In this document: positions 55,548 to 64,000 of the stretch, one piece after another
Layout of the letters: each line of letters begins with the position of its first letter
How positions within the stretch are numbered: position 1 is the first letter of the stretch
Assembly (NCBI GenBank): GCA_946811695.1
Contig: OX328126.1
Span: 80,358,214-80,422,213 of the forward strand
Source of the DNA: Gonocerus acuteangulatus
Taxonomy: Eukaryota; Arthropoda; Insecta; Hemiptera; Coreidae
DNA length: 64,000 nucleotides
Direction: 5' to 3'
Notes under the pieces: model-generated
What the model was told of the DNA's origin: nothing
Seen by the model: the letters and a program-made list of their open reading frames with translations, nothing else
Database searches by the model: none
Position numbers and translations under genes: made by a program

Positions 55548-55870
55548 GTTCGACCGCGTAATTGATTTTTCCGGAGATCATTTCTTACTGCACTGCTACT
55601 TGTGTCTTGTAAGATGATTCTCTAGATTTAGGCACAAGATTTCGTGCGATCAGCCGTGGTTTTGCCTGTGCGTTTCTTAAAATTTATGTTTCATCACATA
55701 CAGTGAGACTCCTCGGTCTCCTTTGCGATGTTTTGCTGCCTAAGATTTGGTTGTACTATACCAATTTAATATATTTGATATGGAGACATGGCTGGGGTTT
55801 ACAATATTTTCAATTCCTCGGAAGCATCTGCGCTCATTATGAAGTGTAATTATATTTTGTTGCATTCCAT
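55548..55870 (-). pseudogene. Tc1-like transposase N-terminal relic (right arm)
   Basis: The minus strand repeats the left-arm relic: ...HNERRCFRGIENIVN..., GDRGVSLYV, AVRNDLRKN. It shares homologous stop and shift positions with 53740-54110, so it is an inverted duplicate rather than an independent insertion. Confidence 0.66.
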
Positions 55871-56264
55871 CAGAGATTTGTCTTCCTTTCAGGCCAACGT
55901 CAAAACATTGAACTAAAACAATCTGATTCTAACACATAAGACACCGGGTCATCCTGACGGACAAAGTTCACTGATAAAAATCAATTAAATTAATCTCTTC
56001 CAAAGTCCAGCTGCAATAGTAAATAAATCAGGTGTTCCAATACTTTTTGCGGATAGAATATTGCATTTTATTGTTAAAATGTTAATAAATGACACAAATA
56101 CCATTTTTTGATGTTGATTTTTAGAGAATATTTAAAATTTAGCTTATCGCCGTGTTATTGATTCCTTCTATTTATCTAAATCACCATTATTTTAATCGCA
56201 AATGTTAAAAAAGTAAAATATTCATGGGTGTTCCTATACCCATTCATGGGGTTTCCTAATCGGT

Positions 56265-56450
56265 AAAAATGTGCCATAAAAATTAAATACTACATAAAAA
56301 TAAATTAAATAACATCACTTAGTTCAGGAAATATTTTTTTGGTGTTTGCGGCTATCCATCAAAAGTTCTAGATTGTTAGTATTCCATACCCCCCAAATGC
56401 TCCCCCCCCCTTCTCAAACATTATTTCCTATACGTTATATGCCCCTTCCA
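56265..56450 (-). mobile_element. Degenerate hAT-type MITE copy
   Basis: 'aaaaataaattaaataacat', 'gttagtattccatacccccc' and 'tatatgcccctt' follow the M-family interior and right end. The left TIR is lost. Confidence 0.5.
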
Positions 56451-56734
56451 CCACTGTCGGGAAAACGATGCTTGAAGTTATGGGAGTGTTGGTTTCGCCC
56501 CATTCTAACCTATCTCCAAATCTGGGACTCTGAAGTAAAGAATTCATAGATCCTTCGAAGGGAGTAGTCTAGATGCAGTCAATGGTTGGTAAATAACTAA
56601 GTAATTAGATCAGGGAGGGGTTAATAGGGTGAAGTAAGATTCAGGCTGAGTTTCATTCATGTTTAACAGGCCTCTTGTGGAGGGAGTTGAAGGCGGCATT
56701 AACGATCGGCGCAGACAGCTGGCAGCGAGGTCGC

Positions 56735-56836
56735 CGGCACAGAGGTCAAACATCCACAAAGGGCTTTATTCATGACGTCACTGGGCATTCTGACGTCATG
56801 AATAATGCCCTTTGTGCACATTATTCCTCTGTGCCG
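56735..56836. other. 46-bp-arm hairpin with paired TGACGTCA palindromes
   Basis: 56735-56780 and 56791-56836 are imperfect inverted repeats (cggcacagag ... cctctgtgccg) around a 10-nt loop. Each arm ends in tgacgtcat, the CRE palindrome. It may be a small fold-back element; any regulatory role is speculation. Confidence 0.8.
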
Positions 56837-56839
56837 TTT

Positions 56840-58598
56840 TAGTTTTAAACACTCATTTATCCCCATTATTCTCACAAAATTTCTTTGCAATAATGTATAA
56901 ATACATAAAAAAAGATGACGCTTTGATATCTGTAGCTGCAACAGGAGACCAAATCAAAAGCAAGGGAATTAATAGTATCTCTCCTCATGATCCTATGGCG
57001 AACGCCTTCGAGTCTCGCCTGCAGCCGTTTGAGTTTTTGGGACAGTTGAAGGAACTATATTCTGTACTATAGATGTTTAGGAAGGGTGGCAACCCATAGG
57101 CGTAACAACCTAGTTGCAGAACCACCGTATAAAAAATGATATCTATAGTTTCATTACAGCTGAGCGGCATGCTCTCATGTATGACAACATACCCGAAACA
57201 GTGTTCCATTTACTGACTCTTTAAGCGTATTTAAACCACTTATACATAGGTAATAATACAAATTCTTAATAAGCCACAGAACCTTAAAAGAAACATTACA
57301 ACGTACTCGTTTCCTGGCCGCGGACGGCTCTAGAAAAGTTTTATTGCCGACCATCGTGCAAAAAATGTAGTAAAACAAATAACTCATAAAGACTTGAATA
57401 AGAACAACACATGGACAAAGAAAAATGATAATTAACTTCGGACAATACAGAATACAGTAAATAATGGATACATTTACATGTAATATATGCAAAATATCTC
57501 CAATTTAAACTAAAATGTCTAGCTTATTCTTCTCTCAAATGAAATCATTGTTCATTGTTCTAAAATTTTCCATAAGCCTATTTGGCTGTTGATGCTGATA
57601 CATTTGTACCGAACGAAAATCTGTGTGCTACAAAAAGGTTTTGGAGAATGCTAATGACACTTTGCACAATATCATTTTCCAAAACACCTTGGTTACATAT
57701 GAAGCTCATGTATGCAAGATGAGGTTTAAAGTTCGATTCCTACATTCCCTTATTTAAAGATTCCACCAGGATGCGAGTGAGGGCACCAACGGAGACTGAT
57801 ATCAACATGTTTTCACATTTCCTTTTGATGTTTAAGCGGAGAAGGAAGGATGGCGAAAAGACTAAAATTGTACAGTATATTATAGAGCGAAATCATTGAC
57901 TGTTGATGTTGCGAGGATGTTTGGCGGTTTTTCATAACAAAACTACATTCATTTAAATATGTAAACAAGTTATACTTGTAACGTTACAGCTTGAGTTTCA
58001 AGCCTTCACTACATGGGGAGACGAAGAACTTATCTGTATGTAAGTCGCTACACTTCTGATATGTAGTATACACAAACACGCACACACACGCATATTCTGA
58101 TTAAGGTTTCTGTGCTGTTTTTTTGTTTTTTGTTTTTCTTATTTATTTATTTTTTTCCTGCTAAGTCCTATGTCTCTAGTGATAGTCTTTAGCCTAATAT
58201 TTCTGAGCAACCTCAGATTTGCTTCCATTATTTCAATATATTTTTGATGTTTTAAAGTAGCCTAGTGAATAATTGATTTATATTTTCTTGAATAATTCTT
58301 GAAAATTGATAAGAAGCTGTGTAATGTGCGCTTGAGATTAATTGAAGAAAGATAAGCTTTTTTAATTGATACGAGGTTTCTTATAACCTGGTTATTCGAA
58401 TTATCTGAAGATTTGGCTTTTAAATTATCTATTTACACTAACAAATCTTTGTAGGGAATGTATTGTCGGCTTATGTCAAACTGTAGCGGGATCAAGAGAA
58501 ATGCGATCTTCATAATCCATAAGTCCTAATCGAGGTCTATTCTTTCGGGGGGTCCACTAGTAGGATGTAAACAGAAAATATTCTTGTTTTTTTTTTTT
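56840..58598. other. No gene seen
   Basis: Frames at 56812-57072 (+), 56985-57209 (-) and 57175-57492 (-) resemble no family I recognise and lack supporting signals. Elsewhere AT-rich. Confidence 0.45.
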
Positions 58599-59034
58599 CA
58601 AAAAGAAGGTCCCATTAGCAAAATCTGCGTCATCTTAACGCGTTTCCTTCTTATCACAAGTGTCAATTGAAGATTGGCGAAGAGAAACTAATAATTAATA
58701 GTTCGTTTTGATATTCCGTACAAAGTTTAAACACCTGTTCTAATGAGGTGTTCCAGGTTTTAGACACCATAATGCGCCAAAAACTGACATTTGGCAACTC
58801 TATGTGGAAATTACTCACTTCGAAGCTTCAATTTCAGCTTATTCTTGAGGAAACCTCTATTACTAACACGTTTCTCATTTACTAACCAATTGTCTTCTTA
58901 ACTCGTACACGCAGATGAATCTAAGATATTTCTGTGATCTATTAGCTTGAAAATTTCCGCGGAACCCGCGGATTGCGTAATTAAGTTAGAGCGGATTTCC
59001 TACTTGTTAATGGAAGGAAAAAAACGCGCTAAAA
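58599..59034 (-). mobile_element. Short family A-like element A4 (about 436 bp)
   Basis: A diverged right tail (cattagcaaaatctgcgtca; tcttaacgcgtttccttctt) at 58610-58655 and the left hairpin end (gcggatttccta ... ggaaaaaaacgcgctaaaa) at 58991-59034. The interior lacks (TA)n. Confidence 0.6.
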
Positions 59035-59412
59035 CCACGAAGGGGTGATGACAGCTTCAGTGGGGGTGATCGGATACAGTCGGCAATAGCCGATGACTCC
59101 CGAATAGACTTTTTGAGATATGTTATCAGTAGATTTGATGATCTCAATTGTGGAACTTGACACCAGACGTCACATAATAAAAACAAAAAAATGGTGCACC
59201 TTGAATCAATAAATTATTTTATCAACTGAACTGAAGATTTTTTTTATGCCACTATACAGTTTATTAATTTGTCTCGCAGATTAAAACAAAATGACGTCTT
59301 CTTTGGTTTGGGTGCAAAATAATCCATTAATGCAATGTGCGCCGGTTTTCTCGCCGGCCAGTGATAATGAAAAATCATGTGAGCATAAGTCATGACAATC
59401 TTAATGACCTTT
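59035..59412. other. No gene seen
   Basis: No recognised feature. Confidence 0.5.
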
Positions 59413-59535
59413 TTTTAGCACTTTCCTCCGAAGGAAAGTAGCTATTGAGGTCGCACTCATGACGGAATTTTTGAAAAATTTCTTCGAATCTTTATCGATC
59501 CTACCCAGTAGACACCGAAAATGGCCCCAGTTAAA

Positions 59536-59598
<63 letters not shown>

Positions 59599-60206
59599 TA
59601 TATAGTTATACATGTGTCCGTTAACACGATACAGGCCAGAGTTTTTGTTTTTTCGCCACGAAACTTGGTATATAGTATTCCCACATCAAACGATTGAACG
59701 AGTTCGTTAACCAACAAAATCGGCCCATCTGGAGGGGGGGTTTACTCCAGAGCCAAAGTAGTTATTTGCCAATAACATTCGTAATTTTTGTTATATTTCA
59801 ACGAAACTCGGTATTCGTTGTGGTCAACCGAATAGAAAAATGTGTTGTAAAAATAAACTAAATTGGTTCATTAGGAGGGGGGGGGGTTACCCTGGAGCCA
59901 AAGTATTTATTTGCCAATACCAGTCGTAATTTTTATTATATTTTATTCATCAAGATCAGTAGACGAAAATTTGAAGCTTTGTGTATTTATTACGTAGTAT
60001 AGTACCCCGCATACACAAAACTCTGGAAAAAAATTAATTATAAAAGTAATAATTGAAACAGGTGCTCATAATAAATTCAAAAGAGCAGAACTATTTATGT
60101 TTTTATTTTATTTATTTATCTAGGTTATTTTAAGCAAATAATTCACAAATGCAATCGACATTACCCAATTCTAAGGAAAGCCAGCTCCTGCGTGACGGAC
60201 TTTTTT
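59413..60206 (+). mobile_element. Family B Helentron-like element, copy B4 (0.79 kb)
   Basis: The left end 'ttttagcactttcctccgaa' with hairpin, 'gtagacaccgaaaatggccc', (TA)n (59539-59605), two poly-G 'ggttcattaggagggggg' segments, then the right tail 'attctaaggaaagccagctc', 'ctgcgtgacggactttttt'. The internal inverted repeat near the right end is partly deleted (gcttagttatg missing). Confidence 0.8.
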
Positions 60207-60438
60207 ATATTTCCGGTAGTAATGAAATAGTTTTGATTTTCCTCTTAAAAATCAGTCACTTCCACAGTACTCATTCTCACGTTGGTGGACTAGTGTGTGT
60301 AGTACGGTTCGTCTGAAATTGTCACTCTCATTAACATCTTGACATACAAATATAATCCGCGTCGACACGTCCAAACAATTGGAAAGAACGTTCTTGCCGC
60401 ATAAAAGACGTCAAAGTCAAATTCCGGGGGGGGGGCGG

Positions 60439-60729
60439 CATGGGCGTATATAAGGGGGGAGGGCTGAGGGGGCTGTATCCACCCCCCCCCCCCCCCCGAA
60501 ATTTTGATTTGATGGTAAAAACTTGTCGTAAAACCCTTAAAAATAAATTAAATAAGATCACTTACTTCATAAAAAATATTTTATTTTACGTCTAATAGCG
60601 TTTTAGTTGCTAAAACTACTCCAAGGTCTAAATGTTTAGTATTCCATACCCCGGAAATGGTCTCAGCCCCCCCCCCCCCCCTGAAATTTTCCCAGCCCCT
60701 GCCGAAATTATTTTCTATATACGCCCATG
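60439..60729 (-). mobile_element. hAT-type MITE copy M5 (291 bp)
   Basis: TIRs 'catgggcgtatata' and 'tatatacgcccatg'. Perfect 8-bp target duplication gggggcgg (60431-60438; 60730-60737). Long poly-C/poly-G subterminal blocks. The minus frames here are composition artefacts. Confidence 0.9.
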
Positions 60730-60737
60730 GGGGGCGG

Positions 60738-60880
60738 GGAGCAGTTTGAGGGAATACTAACAATCTAGAACTAGGAACTAGTTAACTAAAACGCAACTAC
60801 ACCAAAAAAAAATATTTTTCTGAACTTATTGATCTCATTTAATTTATTGTTAGGGTTATAATGACAAATTGTTACCATTT
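60738..60880 (+). mobile_element. Degenerate hAT-type MITE-family fragment next to M5
   Basis: 'gggaatactaacaatctaga', 'taaaacgcaactacacc' and 'gatctcatttaatttattgt' match the M-family interior in plus orientation. M5 appears inserted at its G-rich end. Confidence 0.55.
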
Positions 60881-61046
60881 TCATTAGGCGCATTGACACC
60901 TCGGCCATTAGCGCCGACATGGTGCATGAGAGGAATTTTCTCAACGAGCCCAGAAAAGAGAAAAATCTCTGCTTCAGGTGGGACTCGAACCCACCATCTC
61001 CCGCATGAGAATCCAAGGCGTTAGCCTCTAGACCAAGGGGAGAAAA
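60881..61046 (-). mobile_element. tRNA-derived SINE, second copy
   Basis: Minus strand: head 'ccttggtctagaggctaacg' ... 'gatggtgggttcgagtccca' (60980-61040), then body with 'gtcggcgctaatggccgagg' and 'caatgcgcc'. Same family as 48896-49129 but without a long poly-A and with a weaker head, so it is older. Confidence 0.75.
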
Positions 61047-61867
61047 TTAGTTAATGGAATTATATTTCTAATAATTATGTAATAAATAAGGATTTATATA
61101 CTTAATCACGCCATAACAATAGTTGTTGTTATATGATGTATCTTTAAGCTTCCTGACGATTCAATGACATAGTTTGTACGTTATCACAAGGTACTACATT
61201 AACATTTACTTCGTCGAATCAATATACAATTGTAACCAGAAGCCGACATACATCAACTGCACGGTTGTTCTGTTTAAAATGAAAGACTTACCTTTATTGA
61301 TTGCAATGAGATGCAAACAGCTAGCCATCAAGGTGATAAGATGTCAAGGTGTTGTTGAGCTTCGGATGAAAACAGATAAAGTCAGATCAGAGAGAGATAA
61401 ATTTGGACAATTTTTCTTGTGTATGAAGAAGGTTAATTCGAAGCTAATATAATTGGCAATTTTATTAAAAAATGGCTTTTCTTGTTTTAGATCCAACAGG
61501 ATTTTTTGCTCTTCAGTAGCCTATAATCTAACTAAAGCATCACCAAACGAAGGCGAACCTTTCTCTACAATGGCCACGTCATAATTGAAGATTATCTAGA
61601 CAGCAACAATCAGCTGTTTTTTAGTCAGCTGTTTAAAATATCGATACACTTCAAAACATAAAATCTGATTATCCAGAGGACGTTTATTCACTAAAATAAA
61701 AACAATCCATTTTTTCTTTTTAATAGATAAAATATTTAATCATTGTCTAATAAATTAAAAAATATATTATTAAAATATTTGATTTCGTTTTATTTTCGTT
61801 TCATCAAGTTTCGTTCTTTAGCTTTACATTTACAAAGTCAAACATGAAAGTTTTCCTAAGTTCCATT
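61047..61867. other. No gene seen
   Basis: A 92-codon frame (61174-61452) is not recognised. AT-rich toward 61700-61800. Confidence 0.45.
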
Positions 61868-61945
61868 AGGTTGTACTTAGTTTTCAGGCTCCTGAAGAAG
61901 CTTCCGATGAAGCGAAACATGTAGAGCCATTTTAATAAAATTGAC
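61868..61945 (+). mobile_element. Hammerhead-like motif segment (gaaacatgtagagc)
   Basis: CTGAAGA (61892-61898), one extra A, GCTTC-CGAT-GAAGC able to form a 5-bp stem (61900-61913), then GAAAC (61914-61918) and 'atgtagagcc'. This is the best match among five loci to the CTGANGA-stem-GAAA core of hammerhead ribozymes in Penelope-like elements, but with one extra base before stem II. No flanking reverse transcriptase. Confidence 0.42.
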
Positions 61946-63184
61946 GACTATGTTAATTTTGTAATTTTACTTTTTAATCTTCTTCCTGCAAAAGAAAAAT
62001 TGTTGAGATTTGGTTCACTATTTATTTTAATAAATTGACGTTTTCTGCATGCTCTTTGGCAACCAGGGGAGGAGGAACCCACATTTACCAAGTGGTAACC
62101 TAATCAGAATCTTTGGTCTTCCTCTATCCCCTAGACATTTATTGCTGAAGTAGGCAGCCAAATTTCCAAATTATATAGATTTTTCGACCAAAATCCAACT
62201 ATTCTTTGAGATTTATTGATTTTAGAGTCATAATATATCGTCAATTTTGACATTAGCGGAGATATAGTTGAATGGAAAGGTTTGCTTTACAACATTATAC
62301 AATAGAGTAGCACCTAAAAACATCTGGTTATCCTCATTAGGATATTATTATTAGTGAGAACGTTTTATCCGAAACGAAGGTGAAATCGTTAGGTACAAGT
62401 CATTTTTTGAAAATACAACAGAAGATTATATGATCAGAATGACTTTTCTTAGCAATTAGTTCAATCAACACGAGTATATCATAACCAATTTTAGTCGAAG
62501 TGTCCCGATGACTAAATAATCATTTTTGACAATACAAAGACAATGTTTTGACCAATCTCTGATCAAGGTTTACCTGCTGTGGTTTGTTTCTTGAACTTAC
62601 GATCATTTTTGTCAATATGAGTTGTGCTCTCCCTTTAAAATGGCTTTCAATCCAACAAGATGACAAAACAAACATCTTTGTTATTATAGTGGCACGTAGT
62701 AGTTTATTGCAGGGATCAAAATATGCTGGTATATATTTTATTAAATTGAACTGTTTCCTGTTGTTTAGGATGAATAAATGTATATAAAAGGACAATTATA
62801 AGAGAGAAACAGTGGCAGATGTGAGGGTGGGCGAGTGAGTGGGAGAGATGGGCTTAAGGTGTCACCCTTGCAGGCTGTAGGACTCCTGTTATTTCTCTAT
62901 CCTTTACTCGAGTCTATACAGGTGAGGTATCGGGGTACTGAGCATCATATGGTACAGCATCCTGTCTTTTGTATCTAGGGAATCAGTGTCAGTTACTAGT
63001 GTCACATCTGGTGTATTTCAGAAAGCCTGCAAAGCTCTTGAACGGCCCTTCTTGTGTCCAATATGAGGACTTGACATGTCAAGATGACAGCACGGATGCT
63101 GCAAGTGCAGTAAAAGACACCACTGATCTCTGAGTGACATGACAAGAGGATTATAAAGACCAAGACTACGGAGTGAGTACTCAC
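61946..63184. other. No exon recognised; possible intron of the divergent gene
   Basis: 62520-62795 (minus) and 62584-62787 (plus) frames overlap each other and neither is recognised. If the minus exon at 63185-63236 is real, this stretch would be its first intron. No acceptor or second exon could be chosen with confidence. Confidence 0.4.
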
Positions 63185-63236
63185 CGAAGAACTCCTCCCA
63201 AGTGAGCGAGCTGTCCGAGTCATGCCCGGCCTCCAT
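63185..63236 (-). CDS. Candidate first coding exon of a divergent gene
   Basis: On the minus strand ATG at 63236-63234 begins MEAGHDSDSSLTWEEFFG and, after 17 codons plus one base, meets 'gtgagtac', a consensus splice donor (intron from 63184 downward; phase 1). The encoded start is acidic and Ser/Asp-rich. I do not recognise the protein. Support: good donor, GC-richer setting, and head-to-head placement about 470 bp from the MADF gene. Against: no second exon identified, and the longer unspliced frame is no better. A 5' UTR of the other gene or non-coding transcript is possible. Confidence 0.4.
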
Positions 63237-63706
63237 CCTGACACAGACACTAGAACACTGCCATGAGTCACTAGAACACAGTCACTGACACGGCACTGGC
63301 CGATCGCGGCCGTACACTAGAGCTATACTCTCTTACTGCCGAGGGCAGCGACATCTACTGGAGGCGCCCTCATCTAGACATGGTCTCGGTTCCGTTCGGC
63401 AATCATCGCTTTTCCTACCCTCGGCAGCTTTCGGCAGTCATCGCTGTTCGGCAACCTTCGTCCATCGACCGAGCATTCTTTCCTGCAGGAATGACGAATC
63501 CACACGGAAAGAACGCCAGTGTATGGATGAGATAGGAAAGTGTGCCGGTCAGGTCATCCCTTCAGTCCGCTCACTTTGGTATAATCCGTTTAGTTTTCCT
63601 CTCGTTAGTGGGCGCTCGTCTTTCCTCTCAGATTCCACTGTATCCTGCAGGATTGCCTGTAAGTCGTTACTTCTTAGGTATCAGCTTTTAACCTTTGCTT
63701 ATAGCT
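63237..63706. promoter_or_regulatory. Putative bidirectional promoter / 5' UTR region
   Basis: A GC-richer, low-repeat segment between two outward-facing coding starts. It has three related 'tcggcag/tcggcaa' words around 63395-63460 (gttcggcaatcatcgctttt; ctttcggcagtcatcgctgt; gttcggcaaccttcgtccat), a possible short tandem motif. No TATA box placement can be defended. The promoter call is inference from layout. Confidence 0.4.
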
Positions 63707-63973
63707 ATGGAGACACTGGGTGATGACGGAGAAAAAATTGATTTAAGAAATGTTCCAAAACATTTGATTAGAGAGTTCATTGAAGTGTATAGAGCCCACC
63801 CAGCACTGTGGCAATTCAAGAATAAGGAGATTTACGGGAATAAAAATTTAAAATCTGCTGGACACCAAGCTCTTCTTCAAGTCTGGAAGAAGTTTGACTC
63901 CGAAGCAAACATCAGAATGATAAAGACTAAAATACAGTCTATACGAGGATCATTTAGAAAAGAATTGAAAAAA
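63707..63973 (+). CDS. MADF-domain protein, first coding exon (gene continues beyond window)
   Basis: From ATG 63707 the exon encodes 89 residues and ends exactly in phase 0 at the donor GTAAGT (63974-63979). Residues about 20-89 are a MADF (Myb/SANT-like, Adf-1 type) DNA-binding domain: LIREFIEVYRAHPALWQF with the conserved Trp at 35, EIYGNKNLKSAGHQALLQVW with Trp at 60, and the helix KTKIQSIRGSFRKELKK at 73-89. MADF proteins bind DNA in the nucleus as transcription or chromatin factors, often with a C-terminal BESS motif; many are derived from Harbinger-type transposon accessory proteins. The unspliced frame stops 8 codons after the donor, supporting splicing. I prefer ATG 63707 to upstream non-ATG starts in the same frame. 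Host gene versus transposon-borne copy cannot be decided without the 3' part. Confidence 0.85.
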
Positions 63974-64000
63974 GTAAGTACCCTATTCAATTCGTAATTT

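Larger units (their letters stand above)
53384..56238. mobile_element. Palindromic Tc1-like element with a family B insertion
   Basis: The left arm (53384-about 54060) and the right arm (about 55541-56238) are inverted copies over roughly 680 bp. Shared phrases include 'attggaacaccc' near both ends, 'aatcaacatcaatcaatggt' and 'gcaggatgacccggtgtcat', and each arm contains the same Tc1 transposase N-terminal relic. The centre holds 54061-54274 plus the family B element (54275-55533). Long inverted arms each with half a transposase suggest a fold-back dimer of a Tc1-like transposon. Confidence 0.75.

Noticed and set aside
62520..62795. 91-codon minus frame as exon 2 of the divergent gene
   Set aside because: Its phase and acceptor could not be matched to the phase-1 donor with confidence, and an equally good plus frame overlaps it.
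63002..63271. Unspliced 89-codon minus frame over the divergent start
   Set aside because: The overlapping frame from 63236 meets a consensus splice donor after 17 codons, and the 89-codon alternative has no recognisable features.

Overview
This is eukaryotic, almost certainly arthropod and most likely insect, nuclear DNA. It is AT-rich, full of (TA)n microsatellites, has no bacterial-style gene packing, and carries insect-type transposable element (TE) relics: a Ty3/Gypsy-like gag, RNase H-bearing and RTE-type non-LTR elements, mariner/Tc1 pseudogenes, hAT-type MITEs, tRNA-headed SINEs and Helentron-like elements. The species cannot be named from the sequence. The only host-gene evidence is in the last kilobase: the first coding exon of a MADF-domain protein (+, 63707-63973, consensus splice donor), and a possible divergent first exon (-, 63185-63236) about 470 bp away across a GC-richer gap. 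Almost all other open frames are repeat artefacts or TE relics.

Layout. 1-846: gag fragment. 0.9-4.9 kb: (TA)n tracts and Helentron-like fragments. 4.94-7.22 kb: 22 copies of a 104-bp satellite. 7.8-8.0 kb: a TIR element. 9.88-10.35 kb: 19 copies of a 25-bp minisatellite. 10.4-13.4 kb: AT-rich DNA with no gene seen. 13.4-19.9 kb: MITEs, two family B elements, a transposase relic and a short family A element. 20.3-20.55 kb: a 97-bp-arm inverted repeat between two (TA)n tracts. 23.9-24.9 kb: a non-LTR relic whose coding sequence seeded a 32-bp minisatellite. 26-31.6 kb: inverted-repeat elements, a mariner pseudogene and two non-LTR tails. 32.3-41.1 kb: large family A and B elements with nested LINE and hAT-MITE insertions. 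41-51.4 kb: MITEs, a 696-bp hAT element, an RTE relic and a family A element split by a SINE. 53.4-56.2 kb: a palindromic Tc1-like element with a family B element inside. 58.6-61 kb: more A and B copies, a hAT MITE and a SINE. 63.2-64 kb: host gene starts.

The most informative feature is a pair of non-autonomous families, called A and B here. Each has an internal (TA)n or other microsatellite, a left terminal inverted repeat whose partner lies internally near the right end, and a shared right tail of about 28 nt with a small hairpin (GCAG-nnn-CTGC). That architecture matches Helentron-associated (HINE/DINE-1-like) elements. At least nine near-complete or interrupted copies plus many solo ends are visible. 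With their nested insertions (several with intact target-site duplications) they give a relative history of TE activity here. No multi-gene system, CRISPR array or operon is present.
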